The notes: generated from the sequence alone by a model not told the origin. A DNA stretch of 64,000 bases from Lolium rigidum (GCF_022539505.1 NC_061510.1:227748043-227812042), one strand, 5' to 3'; shown: positions 33,230 through 45,823, numbered from the stretch's first letter. A program made the numbers and translations.

Positions 33230-34383
33230 GATTTCATATGCACTCCTATTGCTCCACCTGCTACTACAGCAAAATTTTATGAAATTAAACCTGCTTTACT
33301 AAATCTTGTTATGAGAGAGCAATTTTCTGGTGTTAGTACTGATGATGCTGCTGCCCATCTTAATAATTTTGTTAAACTTTGTGAAATGAAAAAGTATAAG
33401 GATGTAGATGGAGACATTATAAACTGAAATTGTTTCCTTTCTCCTTAAGAGGAAGAGCTAAAGATTGGTTGCTATCTTTGCCTAAGAATAGTATTGATTC
33501 ATGGACTAAATGTAAAGATGCTTTCATTGGAAGATATTATCCTCCTGCTAAAATTATATCTTTGAGAAGTAGCATTATGAATTTTAAGCAATTGGATAAT
33601 GAACATGTTTCCCAAGTATGGGAAAGAATGAAATCTTTGGTAAAGAATTGCCCTGCCCATGGACTAACTTCTTGGATGATCATCCAAACCTTTTATGCAG
33701 GATTAAATTTTTCTTCGAGGAACCTATTGGATTCAGCTGTTGGAGGTACTTTTATGTCCATCACTTTGGGTGCTGCAACAAAGCTTCTTGATGATATGAT
33801 GATCAACTACTCTGAATGGCACACTGAAAGGACTCCCCAAGGAAAGTAGGTAAATTCTGTTGAAGAAACCTCCTCCTTGAGTGATAAGATTGATGTTATT
33901 ATGTCTATGCTTGTTAATGGTAGATCTAATGTTGATCCTAATAATGTTCCTTTAGCTTCATTGGTTGCTCAAGAAGAGCATGTTGATGTGAACTTCATTA
34001 GAAATAATAATTTCAACAACAATGCTTATAGGAAAAATTTTGGTAACAACTATAGGCCATATCCTTCTAATAATGGCAATGGTTATGGTAATTCTTATGG
34101 TAGATCTGTTTTGCCTAGTGAGGAAAAGATGCTAGAAATTGAAAGAGCTACTAAGAGCTTTATGCAATCACAATATGAGCAAAATCAATTGTTTACTAAA
34201 ACTATGAATGAACAATCTGCCTTGTTGAAAAATATAGGAAATCAACTTGAAAACTTGAATATGGAAATTTCTGGTTTGCAAACTAAGCTTTCAAATGCTG
34301 AAAACCGAATCTCATACATGTCTGAGTCACAAGCTTCTTTAATTAATTAAATGGCTGCTAAACCTGAGGATAATGATAACAAA

Positions 34384-34822
34384 ATTGCCCAACTGTAATT
34401 TGTTCACCCAACATGCTATTTATCTTATTGGAGAGAAACCACTAGTGAACTGTGGACCCCGGTCCATTCTTTTACATCTGAAATACAATCTACTGCAATC
34501 ATTGTTCTCTGCTGTTCTTTGCAAACAAACATCATTGTCCACACCATACGTTTAATCCTTTGTTTACAGCAAGCCGGTGAGATTGACAACCTCACCGTTG
34601 AGTTGGGGCAAAGTATTTTGATTGTGTTGTGCGGTGTTCCACGTTGGCGCTCGGAATCCCTGGTGTTGCGCCGCACTACACTCCTTCACCAACAACCTTC
34701 ACGTGGCCTTCATCTCCTACTGGTTCGATAACCTTGGTTTCTTACTGAGGGAAAACTTGCTGATGTGCGCATCACACATTCCTCTTGGGGTTCCCAACGG
34801 ACGTGTGCATCACGCGCCATCA
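34384..34822 (+). repeat. LTR segment, second copy of direct repeat
   Basis: This matches 31557-31993 and starts abruptly after the gag remnant, so the 5' part of the 3' LTR is missing. It ends GCCATCA at 34822, immediately before LINE sequence. Confidence 0.85.
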
Positions 34823-37470
34823 AGCGTCGACTCCGGGCGCATCTCAAACAAGCCTACTTGGGGCTGGCTTCCCTAGAGAGGACGATGGCCCGCCAGCGGG
34901 CAAAGATTGCATGGCTGCGGGAGGGGGATGCCAACACGGCCTTCTTCCACCAGCACGCGGCCTACAGGCGCCAAAAAAACGTGATTCACAGCTTGCGGGT
35001 GAATAGCGCGGTTACCTCGGACCCTGCAGCCATGGCTGGTGCTACCTTCGCACACTTTGAGGGCCTGCTTGGCACCGAGGTCGAGAGGACGCACTCGCTG
35101 GACTTGGACTTCCTAGGCATGGCCACAGAGGATCACTCCGAGCTGGAGGCGGCATTCACTGAGGACGAGGTCTGGGACGTCATCAGACACCTGCCGCCGG
35201 GTAAGGCCCCCGGGCCTGACGGGTTTACGGCAGAGTTCCTGCAGAAGTGTTGGGGTGTGGTCAAGACTGACTTCATGGTGGCCTTCGACAAACTTTACAC
35301 GATGTGTGGGCGCGGATTTCAAGGCCTCAACCAAGCCTTGATAGTTCTGCTGCCTAAGCGCCCGGACGCGAGACTACAGGCCGATCAGTTTGATCCACAT
35401 CTTCGCCAAACTGATGGCAAAGGTCCTGGCTTCTAGACTGGCTCCCCGGATGGATTCACTGGTGGATCGCAACCAATGCGCCTTCATTCGCAAACGGTGC
35501 ATCCATGACAACTTCATGTTGGTACAGCAGACAGCCAAATTTCTGCAGAGGGGAAAGGAGCCGAGGGTGATGCTTAAGTTGGATATAGCGCGTGCTTTCG
35601 ACTCAGTGTCCTGGGGATTCCTTTTGGAGGTTCTCCAGAAGATTGGGTTCGGACCGCGATTCCGGGAGCTCGTCTCCTTGCTGCTAGCCATGGCCAGTAC
35701 TCGAGTGTTGCTCAATGGCGAGCCAGGCCCCCTATTTGGCATCGGAGGAGACTGAGACAGGGAAACCCCCTGTCGCCATCGCTGTTTGTGCTGGTGATGA
35801 ACTCGCTCAACAAGGTGTTGATCAAAGCCACTAAGTTGAGTATCCTGTGATGGTTGGCGCGGCAGGAGCTTGCGACTTCCGTGTCCCTTTATACGGATGA
35901 TGTGGTGACCTTCTGTCACCCGGATGAGACGGACCTGCGTGCGGTTCGAGGCATCTTGGAGCTCTTCGGACAAGCCTCCGGCCTACGCACTAACTTCGCT
36001 AAGTGCTCGGTATCCCCCAATGCCTGCACTGACGCTGAGGCCGTTGGCGCTGCGGAACTCGTGGAGTGCCAGCTAGCGCCTTTTCCGGTGAAGTACCTAG
36101 GCATTCCCCTGTCCACCAGGCGGCTGATGGCGGTGTCATTCCAGCCCCTTTTGGACAGACTAGCTGACAAGCTGCCGACGTGGCGTGCATCTATGATGCC
36201 GCGTGCTGGGCGCTTGGCGCTGATACGGGCGGTGCTTGCGGCCATCCCGTTGCACCACCTGATGGTACTGGGCTTGAACAAGAAGACGCTCAAGCAGGTC
36301 AACAAAATCCTGCGGGGGTTTCTATGGCTGGGTAAGGCTGAGGCTAATGGAGGCAACTGCCACGTGAGTTGGCCTAGGGTGTGCAGACCGCTTAACCTAG
36401 GTGGGCTTGGAATCCCAGACCTCGCGCGGATGGCCACCAGCCTTCGGGTGCGCTGGTTCTGGAGGATGCGCACGGACCCCTGAGACCGTGGCGCGGGTTG
36501 GACATGCAGTATTCGAAGGCGGAGATGGACATCTTTCCAGCATCCACCTCGATGGTGGTGGGTAATGGAGAGTCTGCCCTCTTCTGGGAGGACCGGTGGG
36601 TGGACGGCAGATCCATCAAAGAGATGGCGCCGGAGGTGTATGCGCTGGTACCTAAGCGACGCATGAAGGTGCGTACGGTGCACGAGGCGCTGCTTGATCG
36701 CACATGGATCCCAGACATAGCTGGAGCACCAAGCGCCCTCGCACTGTGGCAGTATGTGCAGTTGTGGGGCAGGCTACAAGGGTTCCAGCTATCGGCGGAA
36801 CAAGGTAGGATGACCTGGCTGTGGACGACGGATGGACAGTACACCTCCCACTCTTGTTATGAGGCCCTTTTCCAGGGGGCGATCACCTCAGCATCTTGGG
36901 AGCTAAACCGGAAGTCCTGGGTGCCTCCAAGGGTAAAGTTCTTCATATGGTTGGCCTGTCTGGACAGGTGTTGGACGGGTGAGAGACTGGCGCGTCGGGG
37001 CCTCCCGCATGCGCCAAGATGCCCGCTCTGTGATCAGTCTGTGAAGACCATGACGCACCTCCTCATAGGGTGCTCATTCTCCAGGACGATCTGGTTCGAG
37101 GTCCTTTCGTAGATCCGATCCACCTCGGGACCTCCTACTGAGGGAGACTTCGCGGAGTGGTGGTCGCTGGTGGTGCGGACTACCCCCCGCCAGCTGCGCA
37201 AGGGTACCTCGTCGCTCATCATGCTCACCGCGTGATGGATCTCGAAGCATCGGAACGTTGTGATCTTCGACAATGCACAGTCCTCGGGGCCCTCCTTATT
37301 CAGCGACATCAGGATAGAGGCGCGGCAATGAGCGGACGCGGGAGCCTGGGGTGTTCGCCAATTACTTTCTCTCTTGGGTCGAGTTGTAGCGGGGTGTTTG
37401 TCCCTCTTCGGAGGGGCATGTACATATCTAACTTTATTTATCTATCAATGCATCTAAACGCAAATCTTTT
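34823..37470 (+). mobile_element. 5'-truncated LINE, plus strand
   Basis: LINE ORF2 sequence starts mid-protein at the LTR boundary and runs through the reverse transcriptase and zf-RVT regions to a 3' end around 37420-37470 (a GCGTTTTCGCGAAAAAAGG-type tail). It is GC-richer than the other two LINEs here and belongs to a different family. No clear target duplication was found, so its relation to the adjoining LTR end is uncertain. Confidence 0.8.
34826..37330 (+). pseudogene. LINE ORF2 reverse transcriptase and zf-RVT region, broken
   Basis: Conserved blocks in order are KIAWLREGDANTAFFH, PPGKAPGPDGFTAEFLQ, an IHIFAKLMAKVLASRL block, LDIARAFDSVSW (catalytic Asp), RQGNPLSPSLF (usually QGDP), SLYTDDVV (usually YADD), PVKYLGIPLS, WLACLDRCWTGERLARRGL and CPLCDQSVKTMTHLLIGCSFSRTIW. 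The endonuclease domain is absent. Frameshifts near 35390 and stops near 35755, 35850, 36481 and 37110 break the frame. The catalytic-motif changes could be decay. Confidence 0.85.
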
Positions 37471-38332
37471 GCGTTTTCGCGAAAAAAGGAAGATATATCC
37501 TAGATGAAGTGGTAGAGCTAATCAGAACACATCACGGGTTGATATTGAAAGCGTTGAGCTAGCTCACTATTTTCCCACTAACCACCTCACATAAGTACTA
37601 TATTATAGGGGAACCAACATCTATTTTATCATAATTTTGAGGACTATTTCTGAATTACTGTGCAGTTGACACGTATAGACTTGGTAATTTCATTCCCACC
37701 GTTACTTTCCTATGTACATATTTGGTGCTCTCTAGGATTTTGCATAGTAGGCTGAAAACACCTATGCAGTTTTTTCTGGCTTCCTTCAGCGTGACTGTAG
37801 CGATGTTTGATGGTCAAAGCGGTGCGCCCAACCGCTTAAGCCTTCGTTGGTCCCGATCCTCCCACCTCTTCCCTTCCTGGCCACGTTCGAGCCGCCGCCT
37901 CCTACTCCTCTTTGGATTCCCCGTCACTGTGCTGCTCGGCCGCGGCTCTACGCGCGTCTGCGAAACACTAGCCCCGCCCTGCGCTTGGTCGCTGGCACGG
38001 CGTACGTTCCCGGCAGTGATGGTGCGCAGATGGGCGCACACGACGACCTCGACCTCGACCTCCGCCGGCGCGTGCTCGATTCCGCGGGAGCGGCCAGTGC
38101 AGAAACGTCCAGGATCTCCATCGGCTGTGAGCTGAACACTCACAGCAGCTTTCCTCGCTGTTATATTCTTTCAATAGGCACGATTCTTTCCTCTTGCCAT
38201 GTTCGAATTTCGAATTCCTCACTAGATCTGTGGGGATCACCTCTCGGGTCGATTTGTTGTTGTGATTTGGGGTTGATTCGCTGGGTTGATAAATTTGTTT
38301 GGTTTCGTTTTTGGCCAGCAGGTAAGTCGGCC

Positions 38333-38859
38333 CTGATGGAGTGCTTGCTGATGAAAGCACTGCTCTGGCCGTTGTGTCCAGCAGCGGAGACAGTGTCGGG
38401 AACAAGAGCGGCAGCGGTGCCAGAGGCCACCAGCTCGCCGGCCTTGGCCTGGGATTTACCTCTGGGATCCTTGGCTTGAGGTCTGAACGACTTATCCAAT
38501 TTAACAAGTCCGGTTAATGGCAGTTGTATGGGAGGCTCACCATGTGACGGCAGATCAGACTAAGGTGAGCACCAAGTGTATAATCGCTATTTTCTAGATT
38601 AGTTGGCTTTAGATGATTGTGCAACCTGAGTTCCAAACGGCCCCTCATGTTAAGGCAAATTTCTATCTTACTTTTTCTGTTCATCCTATGTGACATTATT
38701 TTTATCTTAAAATTACTCCTCTTGCTTTGCTCAAGGTTTCCCCCACTGATCTAGAGTCTGACGCTCAAGGTTCATGGAGATGGAAGCACCCCTCAATCCT
38801 CGAGCGCACTTGTGACTTCACTGACACCGGCACTGCCACCCTCTCCTCCATGAGCCCCG
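38333..38859 (+). other. Exon-like gene fragments inside the second Helitron candidate
   Basis: Three protein-like pieces occur. One (38333-38515) reads GPDGVLADESTALAVVSSS and ends at a stop. One (38517-38564) reads MAVVWEAHHVTADQTK and ends at a GTGAGC donor. One (38736-38859) follows an AG acceptor and reads VSPTDLESDAQGSWRWKHPS, with a GTAAGT donor. The second and third join in frame. I do not recognise the source gene. Captured fragments are common in Helitrons, but a real short gene cannot be excluded. Confidence 0.3.
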
Positions 38860-38863
38860 GTAA

Positions 38864-41800
38864 GTTCAGTGAGCAATGCAGCCTTGCCTCATCCTTGCAC
38901 TAGACTGAATGAATTATTGAGATCAAGTAAAATATTATCCACTATGCCCGCACTGAGTTCTTATGTTTTCGGTACATTGGATTGGATCTGAGCATAACTA
39001 TATGTTTGAGATATCGATTACTCAGTGATTACGCACGACATCGATGGTGAAAGTATGTTCTGTAACTCCTTCATTGAGTTCAAATACTGGAGGGTTTTCA
39101 AACTGAGCAGGTATACCATCGTAATTAAGTCAGAGCGGTGATCTTTTCAAATGTAGATGGTGCCCATTTCTCCGAACATCCGCCTGTAGATTTTATTGAT
39201 TTCTAAAGAGCTATTCTCGGTAGGTCTAATTGAGTGTTCCACATAAAGAATTGTAGCCTGTACCCTTCTATTCATGGATGTTCATGCCCTATCTCACTAA
39301 AAGGATTCCTATTGTGACTGAAGCTGGTTTGTTTTATATATATAATTCCCTGATGTATAAATAGAAATATCCACATCGTAATGGCATGCCATCATCTACA
39401 TAGATTTACAGGATGGTCTACTTTTTATAACTGGTATGTACTATCAATACATTATTTTGTACTTACTTGCATTTTTTTGCCTTACTTGTCAGTTTTTCAC
39501 TAAATCTTTCATAGGTGTATAGTTCTTTCGAAGGAAAATTCGAAGTTAATATAGTAGTGCCTCTTCGGTTCAAACCGCAGAAGCCCAACATTACATTGCT
39601 CCATCATTTTGTGTCTCCACCGGCCCCTCTTTAGTCACATGCCAATATGTACAGTCTAGATGCACTATAGTTGATACCTGGGATACTGGAGACATATTTG
39701 TGAGAATTTTAGGGTGTTGTCAATGATTTCATTGCTTAATGTCTATTTATGCCTTCTATGATTCAATTTCACATATAGAGACCTATTTGTATTTTTTTAT
39801 ATACAATGTTGTCAGAACTGATTGCAGCTCTCGTTGATACCGCTGAATAACTTTTATAATCAAAGAGTTTTCTACCATTTTACTTGAAATGTTGTTGATA
39901 ATTTTGTATTTAGGAAGTAGATTGTATTTATGGTGTACATTGGTGTCCAGGAAACATATATTCAATTTCTTTCAGATCCTTTAACCATCATTAAGCCCTT
40001 AGAAACAGAGTTTTATGCCAGCAGCACTAGCTTCTTACCAGCCCATTTTCCACAGCTTTGTGTTAAGATGAATGCATCAATGAACTTTCATCATTGGCGT
40101 TAACTTTGTGTTAAGATGAATTACCTACTGTACACTACAATGGCTGTTATGGATATCAGCCAATCGTACTATTACTTTTCAACCATACCTGCTGTTAATT
40201 GTATGTTTTGGAAAAGCAATGAAATAGGGACGCAAATAATGCCTTAGCACATATTTTCTGGAAGGTGGTCCAGTCTACATATTTTCATCTAATATTCTAA
40301 TGAAAATGAGGTTTGTGGTATGAACTGGGCGAAACTGAATTATGATAAGTTTATTGTTTCTTTTCTCTAAATTTGTGTGGCTCTATATATTGTCTTTGGA
40401 CTAAGATGATAATCCAATGTCAGTTAAGCTAATGTAGAACATAACAAGGTATGTTTTGCATATTGCTAGACCTTACTCTTTTACGGTAGCAATCCGATGT
40501 ATGTTTTCTCAGTTGGAAACAAATGATCGTCACTGCAAGGTTTACATAGATCTTCAGAGAGAATAAAAATGAGAAGAAGATAGAAATTGCATGATCACGA
40601 GAGGAGATTCTGCAGTATACCTATTGTAAAATTGAAGATAGCATATTATTGGTTCTTTGTCTCTATGTATATTTTTCTGGCATCTTTCCAGTGGAAGTGC
40701 TTCCCAACTTGCAGTTTGTGTTTGGTTCTGTGTCTGAAGGATTTTTTGTTCTCTGTTTTGATGCAACCTCCATTGTTCAAAGCCTGGAAAACAATAAAAG
40801 GTAGTTCTCTCTCTGCTTTTCTCATGTTGCAGTGCTACACTATTCTTGGTGCATCCTGCCCTTTTTTTTGAGATCCTACAACTAAATTCCTGGCTCATTC
40901 TCATGCAGGTTGGAAGTTCTATTTGGGCGCACTTAAATGGATATGAGTAGCAAAACATGAGCTGAATAATTGGTAATGTAATCCTCGAATCAATCTTTAT
41001 GTTTATGTTCGAAGTGGCTCAATGGTTTTTCCTGTACTATTTCTGTTGTCGTTTCATATTGTTTGATGAAGTAATCGTGGATCCCAAAATGTATGTCTTG
41101 AACTTAACATAAGCCTTTGCACTGTTGTTCATATATATGTGGAAACAAAGGAGTTGGCCTTAAGACCTTAACTTGCTGTTAAAGGTGTAACAATGTTGAT
41201 ATTGCCATTAAGTGTTGGCCAATATAAATGCAGTGTCATGTTTTGTATCTTCTTTGAAGGGGTCATATTCTGTTTCATTTCCCAGCTTGATGCAATGTAT
41301 TATTTTGTGAAAGTATAGGACAATACTGCCATATACCTTCCCGTGGAGGTTGAGATCATCTCGTGACCGTGCCACCATCAGCTCGGCGCGGCAAATCGAG
41401 TGCGTGCCCATCTAGGTGAGTTAGTGCCTTTCGAAATTGTGAATTTTTTTGGCCCGAGCTGGAGGAATCCCCGGGGAGGCCGTCCCAAAGACTCGGCAAA
41501 AGAAGCACGGGGTGGCGGGTTGGGTCACCTCGGGAAGGCGAGCTCCCACAGTTTCATTTTCTGTCAATAACATCACAGGAGGGTTGAGAAGTATGACAGG
41601 TTTGTATCTCTGAATCATGTTTAATCAGTAAATTTCTTGCTTCAGTTCCAAGTCATGATTTTGATAAACTAGATAATGTCCTATCAGAAGCACCAAGAGC
41701 ATAAAGCATTGTTGCATTGTTGTAATGTATTCTCTACAGTACATGGAGCTAAAAGAGAAAATTGGTAGAAGTCATTTCTGCGTTGGGACTACATAAGCAT

Positions 41801-42550
41801 AGGTATGGGTCATTGATGCTGGAAAGAAAACACACGGGAAAGTATTTGCATATTTTATTTAGGATTATATTTTTGTCTTCCTCTGCCTTACAAAGGAGCT
41901 CTACTTAGTATAGTTATATAATTTTTTCACTCATGGTAGTAATATTTACATTCGAATCCGAGGAAGGTTTATGAATTTAGCATCGCTTATTGCCCTGGCT
42001 TGAAGTACTAAATGCTAACAACGTTGGGATTACCGGCTTCACAAGAAACGATATTTAGGGAATATACAAGCACAAATATTAGTCAGGCATATCTTTTCAC
42101 CGTTGTTATATCACGTAAAACTTAACATCATACGCCAACTTGTGAAGTGTTTGGCTTCCTCGAACCACCAACTCCCCTGGTTGTGCAGCATTGGCTAAGT
42201 CGCACATAAAATTCTCTATTTTTCATATGTTCACAAAGCTTATGCATGAATGTGAGCTACCAATTAAGCACTCAATGTTAGGGGCATGCAAACTGGAAGG
42301 GGCACCGAAAAATGATTCTTACGAAGTTTATAAACCCTGGTGCCTTGGAAATTCCCAGACCTCTTATGGTTTTGCCTTTCAGATATCATCCATTCTGAAA
42401 AAAAACAATGGTTTGTTTCAAGGAAGCTATGTTGAAGTCGTATGTGTGGCCTGCTTGGGTGTTTGTTAATTATTAGTTGGATGAAAACAATGATTAGGTC
42501 AATGTATATCAGCTTTTGTCTACCGAGGTCTTTGTACATAACGCGTACTG
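38864..42550. other. AT-rich DNA with no supported gene
   Basis: The stretch is mostly AT-rich, intron-like sequence. Short open frames near 40554-40958 and 42191-42539 have no recognised domain. If the Helitron call is right, this is its interior. Confidence 0.4.
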
Positions 42551-42992
42551 TTTTATCTTTTTTTTTTGGTCAGCAAAGAAAGATCCGCAAAGAAGACCAT
42601 GACTGATCTGATGTTAGATCAAGTGACGAACAAGGCAAGCCATCGACACGCAAAGAAGTAGACATTCAATCCATCAATCCATGGACAAATACATGGACAA
42701 CATCATCCTTGCTTCCGGATATAGCACTAGAGGGAAAAATAACTGCACCCCCCTGGCATAGTAGTCTACTATGTGTTTTGTGTCATAATTCCCGTATGTG
42801 TCCTGCTCTTGTTTAACAGTCGATGGTTCATTGTGTTCTGTTTCTGTAACAGTCTCAATATCATGATGTTTTCATGTCTGAGCACACTTCTTGATCCGAC
42901 TGTGGACTCCCCTCATTGGTACATGATAACATGCAATGTGCTTCATTCTTTGACTTGAGTGCGCGGCGTGCCGCCGCGCCATTCCCTGCTAG

Positions 42993-43420
42993 TAATCTTT
43001 ATGTCTGGCTCAAATCCTGTGATCTCCATTGATCGGGGTGATTAACTTGCAATGTCTATCGTCATTAGAGTTACGTAGTTGCCAAGCGTAAACGTGGATA
43101 GTCAGTTTTGTTACCGGCTCAATCCAAATTAGTAGACGATAGGTTGCGTCAGATCTGGTTTATACATACACATATATCTAAACACGTTTTGGTTTATATT
43201 AGGTTTTCTCACATTGAGAAAAAGTTATGCCAACTAATTTAGAACGAGAAGTAATATAGTAAATTCCAAAATACAAGCGTTCAATAAAATCACAATATGT
43301 ACTTCTTGGAAATGTTTTTTCTCCATGACAATATGTATATCGTGAGGCAAAAGGTACATGGACAAAGGTCACATTGGAAATGTTTTTCGCCATGAATCTA
43401 TGATATCTAGGAGTCGGCAC
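42993..43420. other. Unassigned DNA
   Basis: This lies between the Helitron terminus and the LTR-like segment. I see no gene or clear repeat. Confidence 0.4.
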
Positions 43421-44040
43421 ATTCTGCTAGGACCCGCTACCCACTAATCGGTTGCGAGTCGGACTCCAACTATTTCTGGGTTATCGTGAGCCGAGGTCAT
43501 ACTTAATTAAGAGAAAGGAGCGAGTTAGATGTAATTCGACTAAGAAGTTAGTCGGCTAAGTTGGACCGGAGTCGGACCAGGACTGAGCCAACGATGTGGA
43601 TTTGCACTGACCGGATTAGGGTTTCAGTAATTGGGTAGCAAGGTTTGCGACGTTCACACTTAGCCCCCCCCCCCCCCCCCCCCCACACCCACCCACCCCA
43701 TATATAGTGGAGGCTGCGGCATTCACAAGGGCACAAGAAACGACGACCACTCCCATGTTTTGGGATCCCTAGCGCCTCCATTCAATCCAGCCACCGTAAC
43801 GGACCTAGCAGTCCGCGGCCGGTGCTCCTCCTCGTACGTGTGGATACTAGCAGAGGTGTTGTTTGTTCAGCACTTCGATGTGATCGCGGGATTGGATCGA
43901 GGATTGAACTGCCCACGCACATCATCGTAATTCCGCACTTGCACATCTAGTGTTATTCCGTGTGGCCTTCTGCCTAGCCCGGCTAAGATCTTAGGAGTAC
44001 CGCGTAGAAAAGTATTGTTTATCTCTTCATGGCTTAACAC
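43421..44040 (+). mobile_element. Possible LTR remnant
   Basis: The order resembles a plant LTR: GAGTCGGA-rich sequence, a TATATATA box near 43699, then a short transcribed-looking segment with CACAAGGGCACAAG and CGTGTGGATACTAGCAGAGG. Exact ends and target duplication are not visible. It includes a run of 21 C. Confidence 0.35.
43664..43684. repeat. Run of 21 C
   Basis: Twenty-one consecutive C occur, followed by a short CCCA repeat. Homopolymers of this length are prone to length error in sequencing. Confidence 0.95.
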
Positions 44041-44458
44041 TAGCGCTCTCTGCCACCTGCTGAACCATCCCGAGACCACCTCCCACCCATGTCTTACACT
44101 CATCATCGACAATCAAAGTTTCGCTTTTGCTGGTCAGAGCTTCGCTCTTCCAACATCACCTCCCATCCTTGCCCCCTTTCCAGGCCCCACTTTACACCGC
44201 ACCTGGCAGTTGACAAGCATCATCTAGCCAAGAGGATGAACTAGGAGAGAGAAAAAAACAAAAGGTTGAGCAGCCGTCGAGCGGGTCCTAGGTGCCAGAA
44301 GAAAATTAGTGGCTCTAAATTGGGGACCTCCAATTTGACGCACTTTGTGTCATGGAGCGCATCGATGCCGGAAGGAGGACCTGTTGGGCCAGGCTCATTG
44401 ACGCTCCAACGACTTCATTGTTTAAAACTCCGGTGCCTACCTCTAGGGACTACTATAT
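44041..44458. other. Unassigned DNA bordering the right arm
   Basis: No gene is seen. On the corrected-orientation model, the reverse complement of this segment follows directly after 30446. Confidence 0.5.
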
Positions 44459-45247
44459 GCCAACATGGTAGGCACTTACGGGACGTCGCATACCCATGCG
44501 CACCGCGGTGGTTAGTTGGGTCGCGACCCAAAAAGATCAGGTAGTATCTTCTCTTTCTATTTTTGTTGTTTGTTTTTTGTTTTTCAAAATATGATTTTCT
44601 TTTCAAAATCAATTTTTTCAAAAGAAACATTTTAAAAATGTAAACATTTTCTAAATCTACACAATGTCCAAATTTTGAATATTTATCGTCCGAGTATTTT
44701 TCCTAAACAAATTCAACATCTCAACATTTTTAAATATGAATATATTTCAAAATTTAAACAATTTCAAAATTAAATTATAAAAAGTAAAGAAAAGGAAAAA
44801 AGGCAAAAAAGCAAAAGGAAAAGGAAAAAAGCCTGAAAACGGCATGTTGTAAGCGTCGACCTGGTTGGCATATATGAATCACCCTCCCTCTCATTTGTCC
44901 CTGGCTGAAGTGCTACGTGCTGCCACCGGCTGTCATCCACCACCCCACCCTTCCCCAGCCACCACCTCCGCTAGTCCGCCACCCTCCCGACCTCCCTTTG
45001 AAGTTCCCGCTTCTCCATCTCCGACAACGTCAATAGGTTACCTGAGTAATAAACATTTCTATACTTTACTAATGAAAATGATAAGTTAGTTAACAAAGTT
45101 TGAAAACTAAAGAAGGCTTGGGTGATCAAATTCAATAGATTTTAATTTTGAAGACAACCAAATACACGAAATATCTGTGCACGACGAACACTACCATCAA
45201 GACCGCTGTATGAGTGAGTATATCCTTAATCATGCGCTTGTACGTGT

Positions 45248-45823
45248 TTAGTACGAGGATGGTGCCGGCGCCTGAGCCGGCGACGGCGTAGCACCCCTGG
45301 TGGTACCTACACGCTTGACAAGCGCAGAGACTACACCCATTATCTTCTCCAGGTCGCCGTCTTTGGAGAGCAGGTCCTTCTTCTTGGACGCGCCATCCCG
45401 CCGGCACTCGTCGCAGTTCCACACCACCAAGTCGCTCTCCGTCCTGGCGATGAAGCTCCGCACCTGGGCGAGGTTGACGGTTTTGCGGCCGAGCCGCGCG
45501 GCCGCGTCCTCCATGTCCGCCGCGCACTTGTCCATGCACCACCACGCGCCGTCCTTGATGCCCTTCTCCTCGTCGCGCGCGAGGGCGGCCGCCGCGGCGG
45601 TGGTCTTGGCGGCGGCGCGGACCGCGATCTCTGCCAGCGCCGGCGCGTCGGCGGACTTGCTCTTCGGGCCTGCCGAGAGGACGGTCGCGCAGTAGTCCGG
45701 GTACGGCGTGTCGGCGCACGCCGTCTTGACGTCGGCGGAGACGAGGGAGGCCGCGCGAAAGAGGAGGACGAGGGAGATGGAGAGAGATAGGAGGGCGCGG
45801 GTGCTGCGGCAACGCGTCGCCAT
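45248..45823 (-). CDS. Pectin methylesterase / invertase inhibitor-like protein (right-arm copy)
   Basis: This encodes the same 191-residue protein as 29081-29656, with the same signal peptide, six mature cysteines and Pro/Ala/Ser tail, and I see no amino-acid change. Identity across the whole gene fits an allele or a second assembly of one locus rather than an old paralogue. Function and uncertainties are as for the left copy: a secreted four-helix-bundle inhibitor of cell-wall enzymes is expected, with the target unknown. It lies 299 bp upstream of the lipase end in this orientation, the same spacing as in the left arm. Confidence 0.8.
   Translation of the reverse strand: MATRCRSTRALLSLSISLVLLFRAASLVSADVKTACADTPYPDYCATVLSAGPKSKSADAPALAEIAVRAAAKTTAAAAALARDEEKGIKDGAWWCMDKCAADMEDAAARLGRKTVNLAQVRSFIARTESDLVVWNCDECRRDGASKKKDLLSKDGDLEKIMGVVSALVKRVGTTRGATPSPAQAPAPSSY

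Larger units (their letters stand above)
32201..34350 (+). pseudogene. Athila-type gag, interrupted by a LINE fragment
   Basis: The ATG at 32201 opens MNTPENTKLCDFTSTNNND. The frame is then broken by the LINE insertion and resumes with TPIAPPATTAKFYEIKPALL after 33240. A retrotransposon gag domain follows (FPFSLRGRAKDWLLSLP, DAFIGRYYPP, TFYAGLN) and then an Asn-rich C-terminus to 34350. In-frame stops near 33426 and 33847 are further damage. Gag would form the particle coat around the element RNA. No zinc knuckle is evident. Confidence 0.8.
31410..34822 (+). mobile_element. Athila-like Gypsy element with gag only, pol deleted
   Basis: The order is part of an LTR (31410-31993), a primer binding site, an AT-rich leader, a gag region (32201-34350) and then a second copy of the last 440 bp of the LTR (34384-34822). 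No protease, reverse transcriptase or integrase lies between gag and the second LTR piece, so the pol region and the start of the 3' LTR are deleted. A LINE fragment interrupts gag at about 32259-33229. The lineage call rests on the primer binding site and the gag sequence. Confidence 0.75.
37620..42992 (+). mobile_element. Second putative Helitron, 5' end uncertain
   Basis: The 3' terminus is good: a GC-rich hairpin (GCGCGGCGTGCCGCCGCGC) at about 42961-42979, then CTAG ending at 42992 and a T. The 5' end is a guess: TCTATTTTATC after an A at 37619 fits the TC rule, but other TC sites are possible. The interior is AT-rich with exon-like GC-rich pieces near the 5' side and no helicase, so it would be non-autonomous. 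Confidence 0.45.

Noticed and set aside
43548..43781. A glycine-rich open frame on the minus strand
   Set aside because: The glycines come from the 21-C run, and there is no other support.
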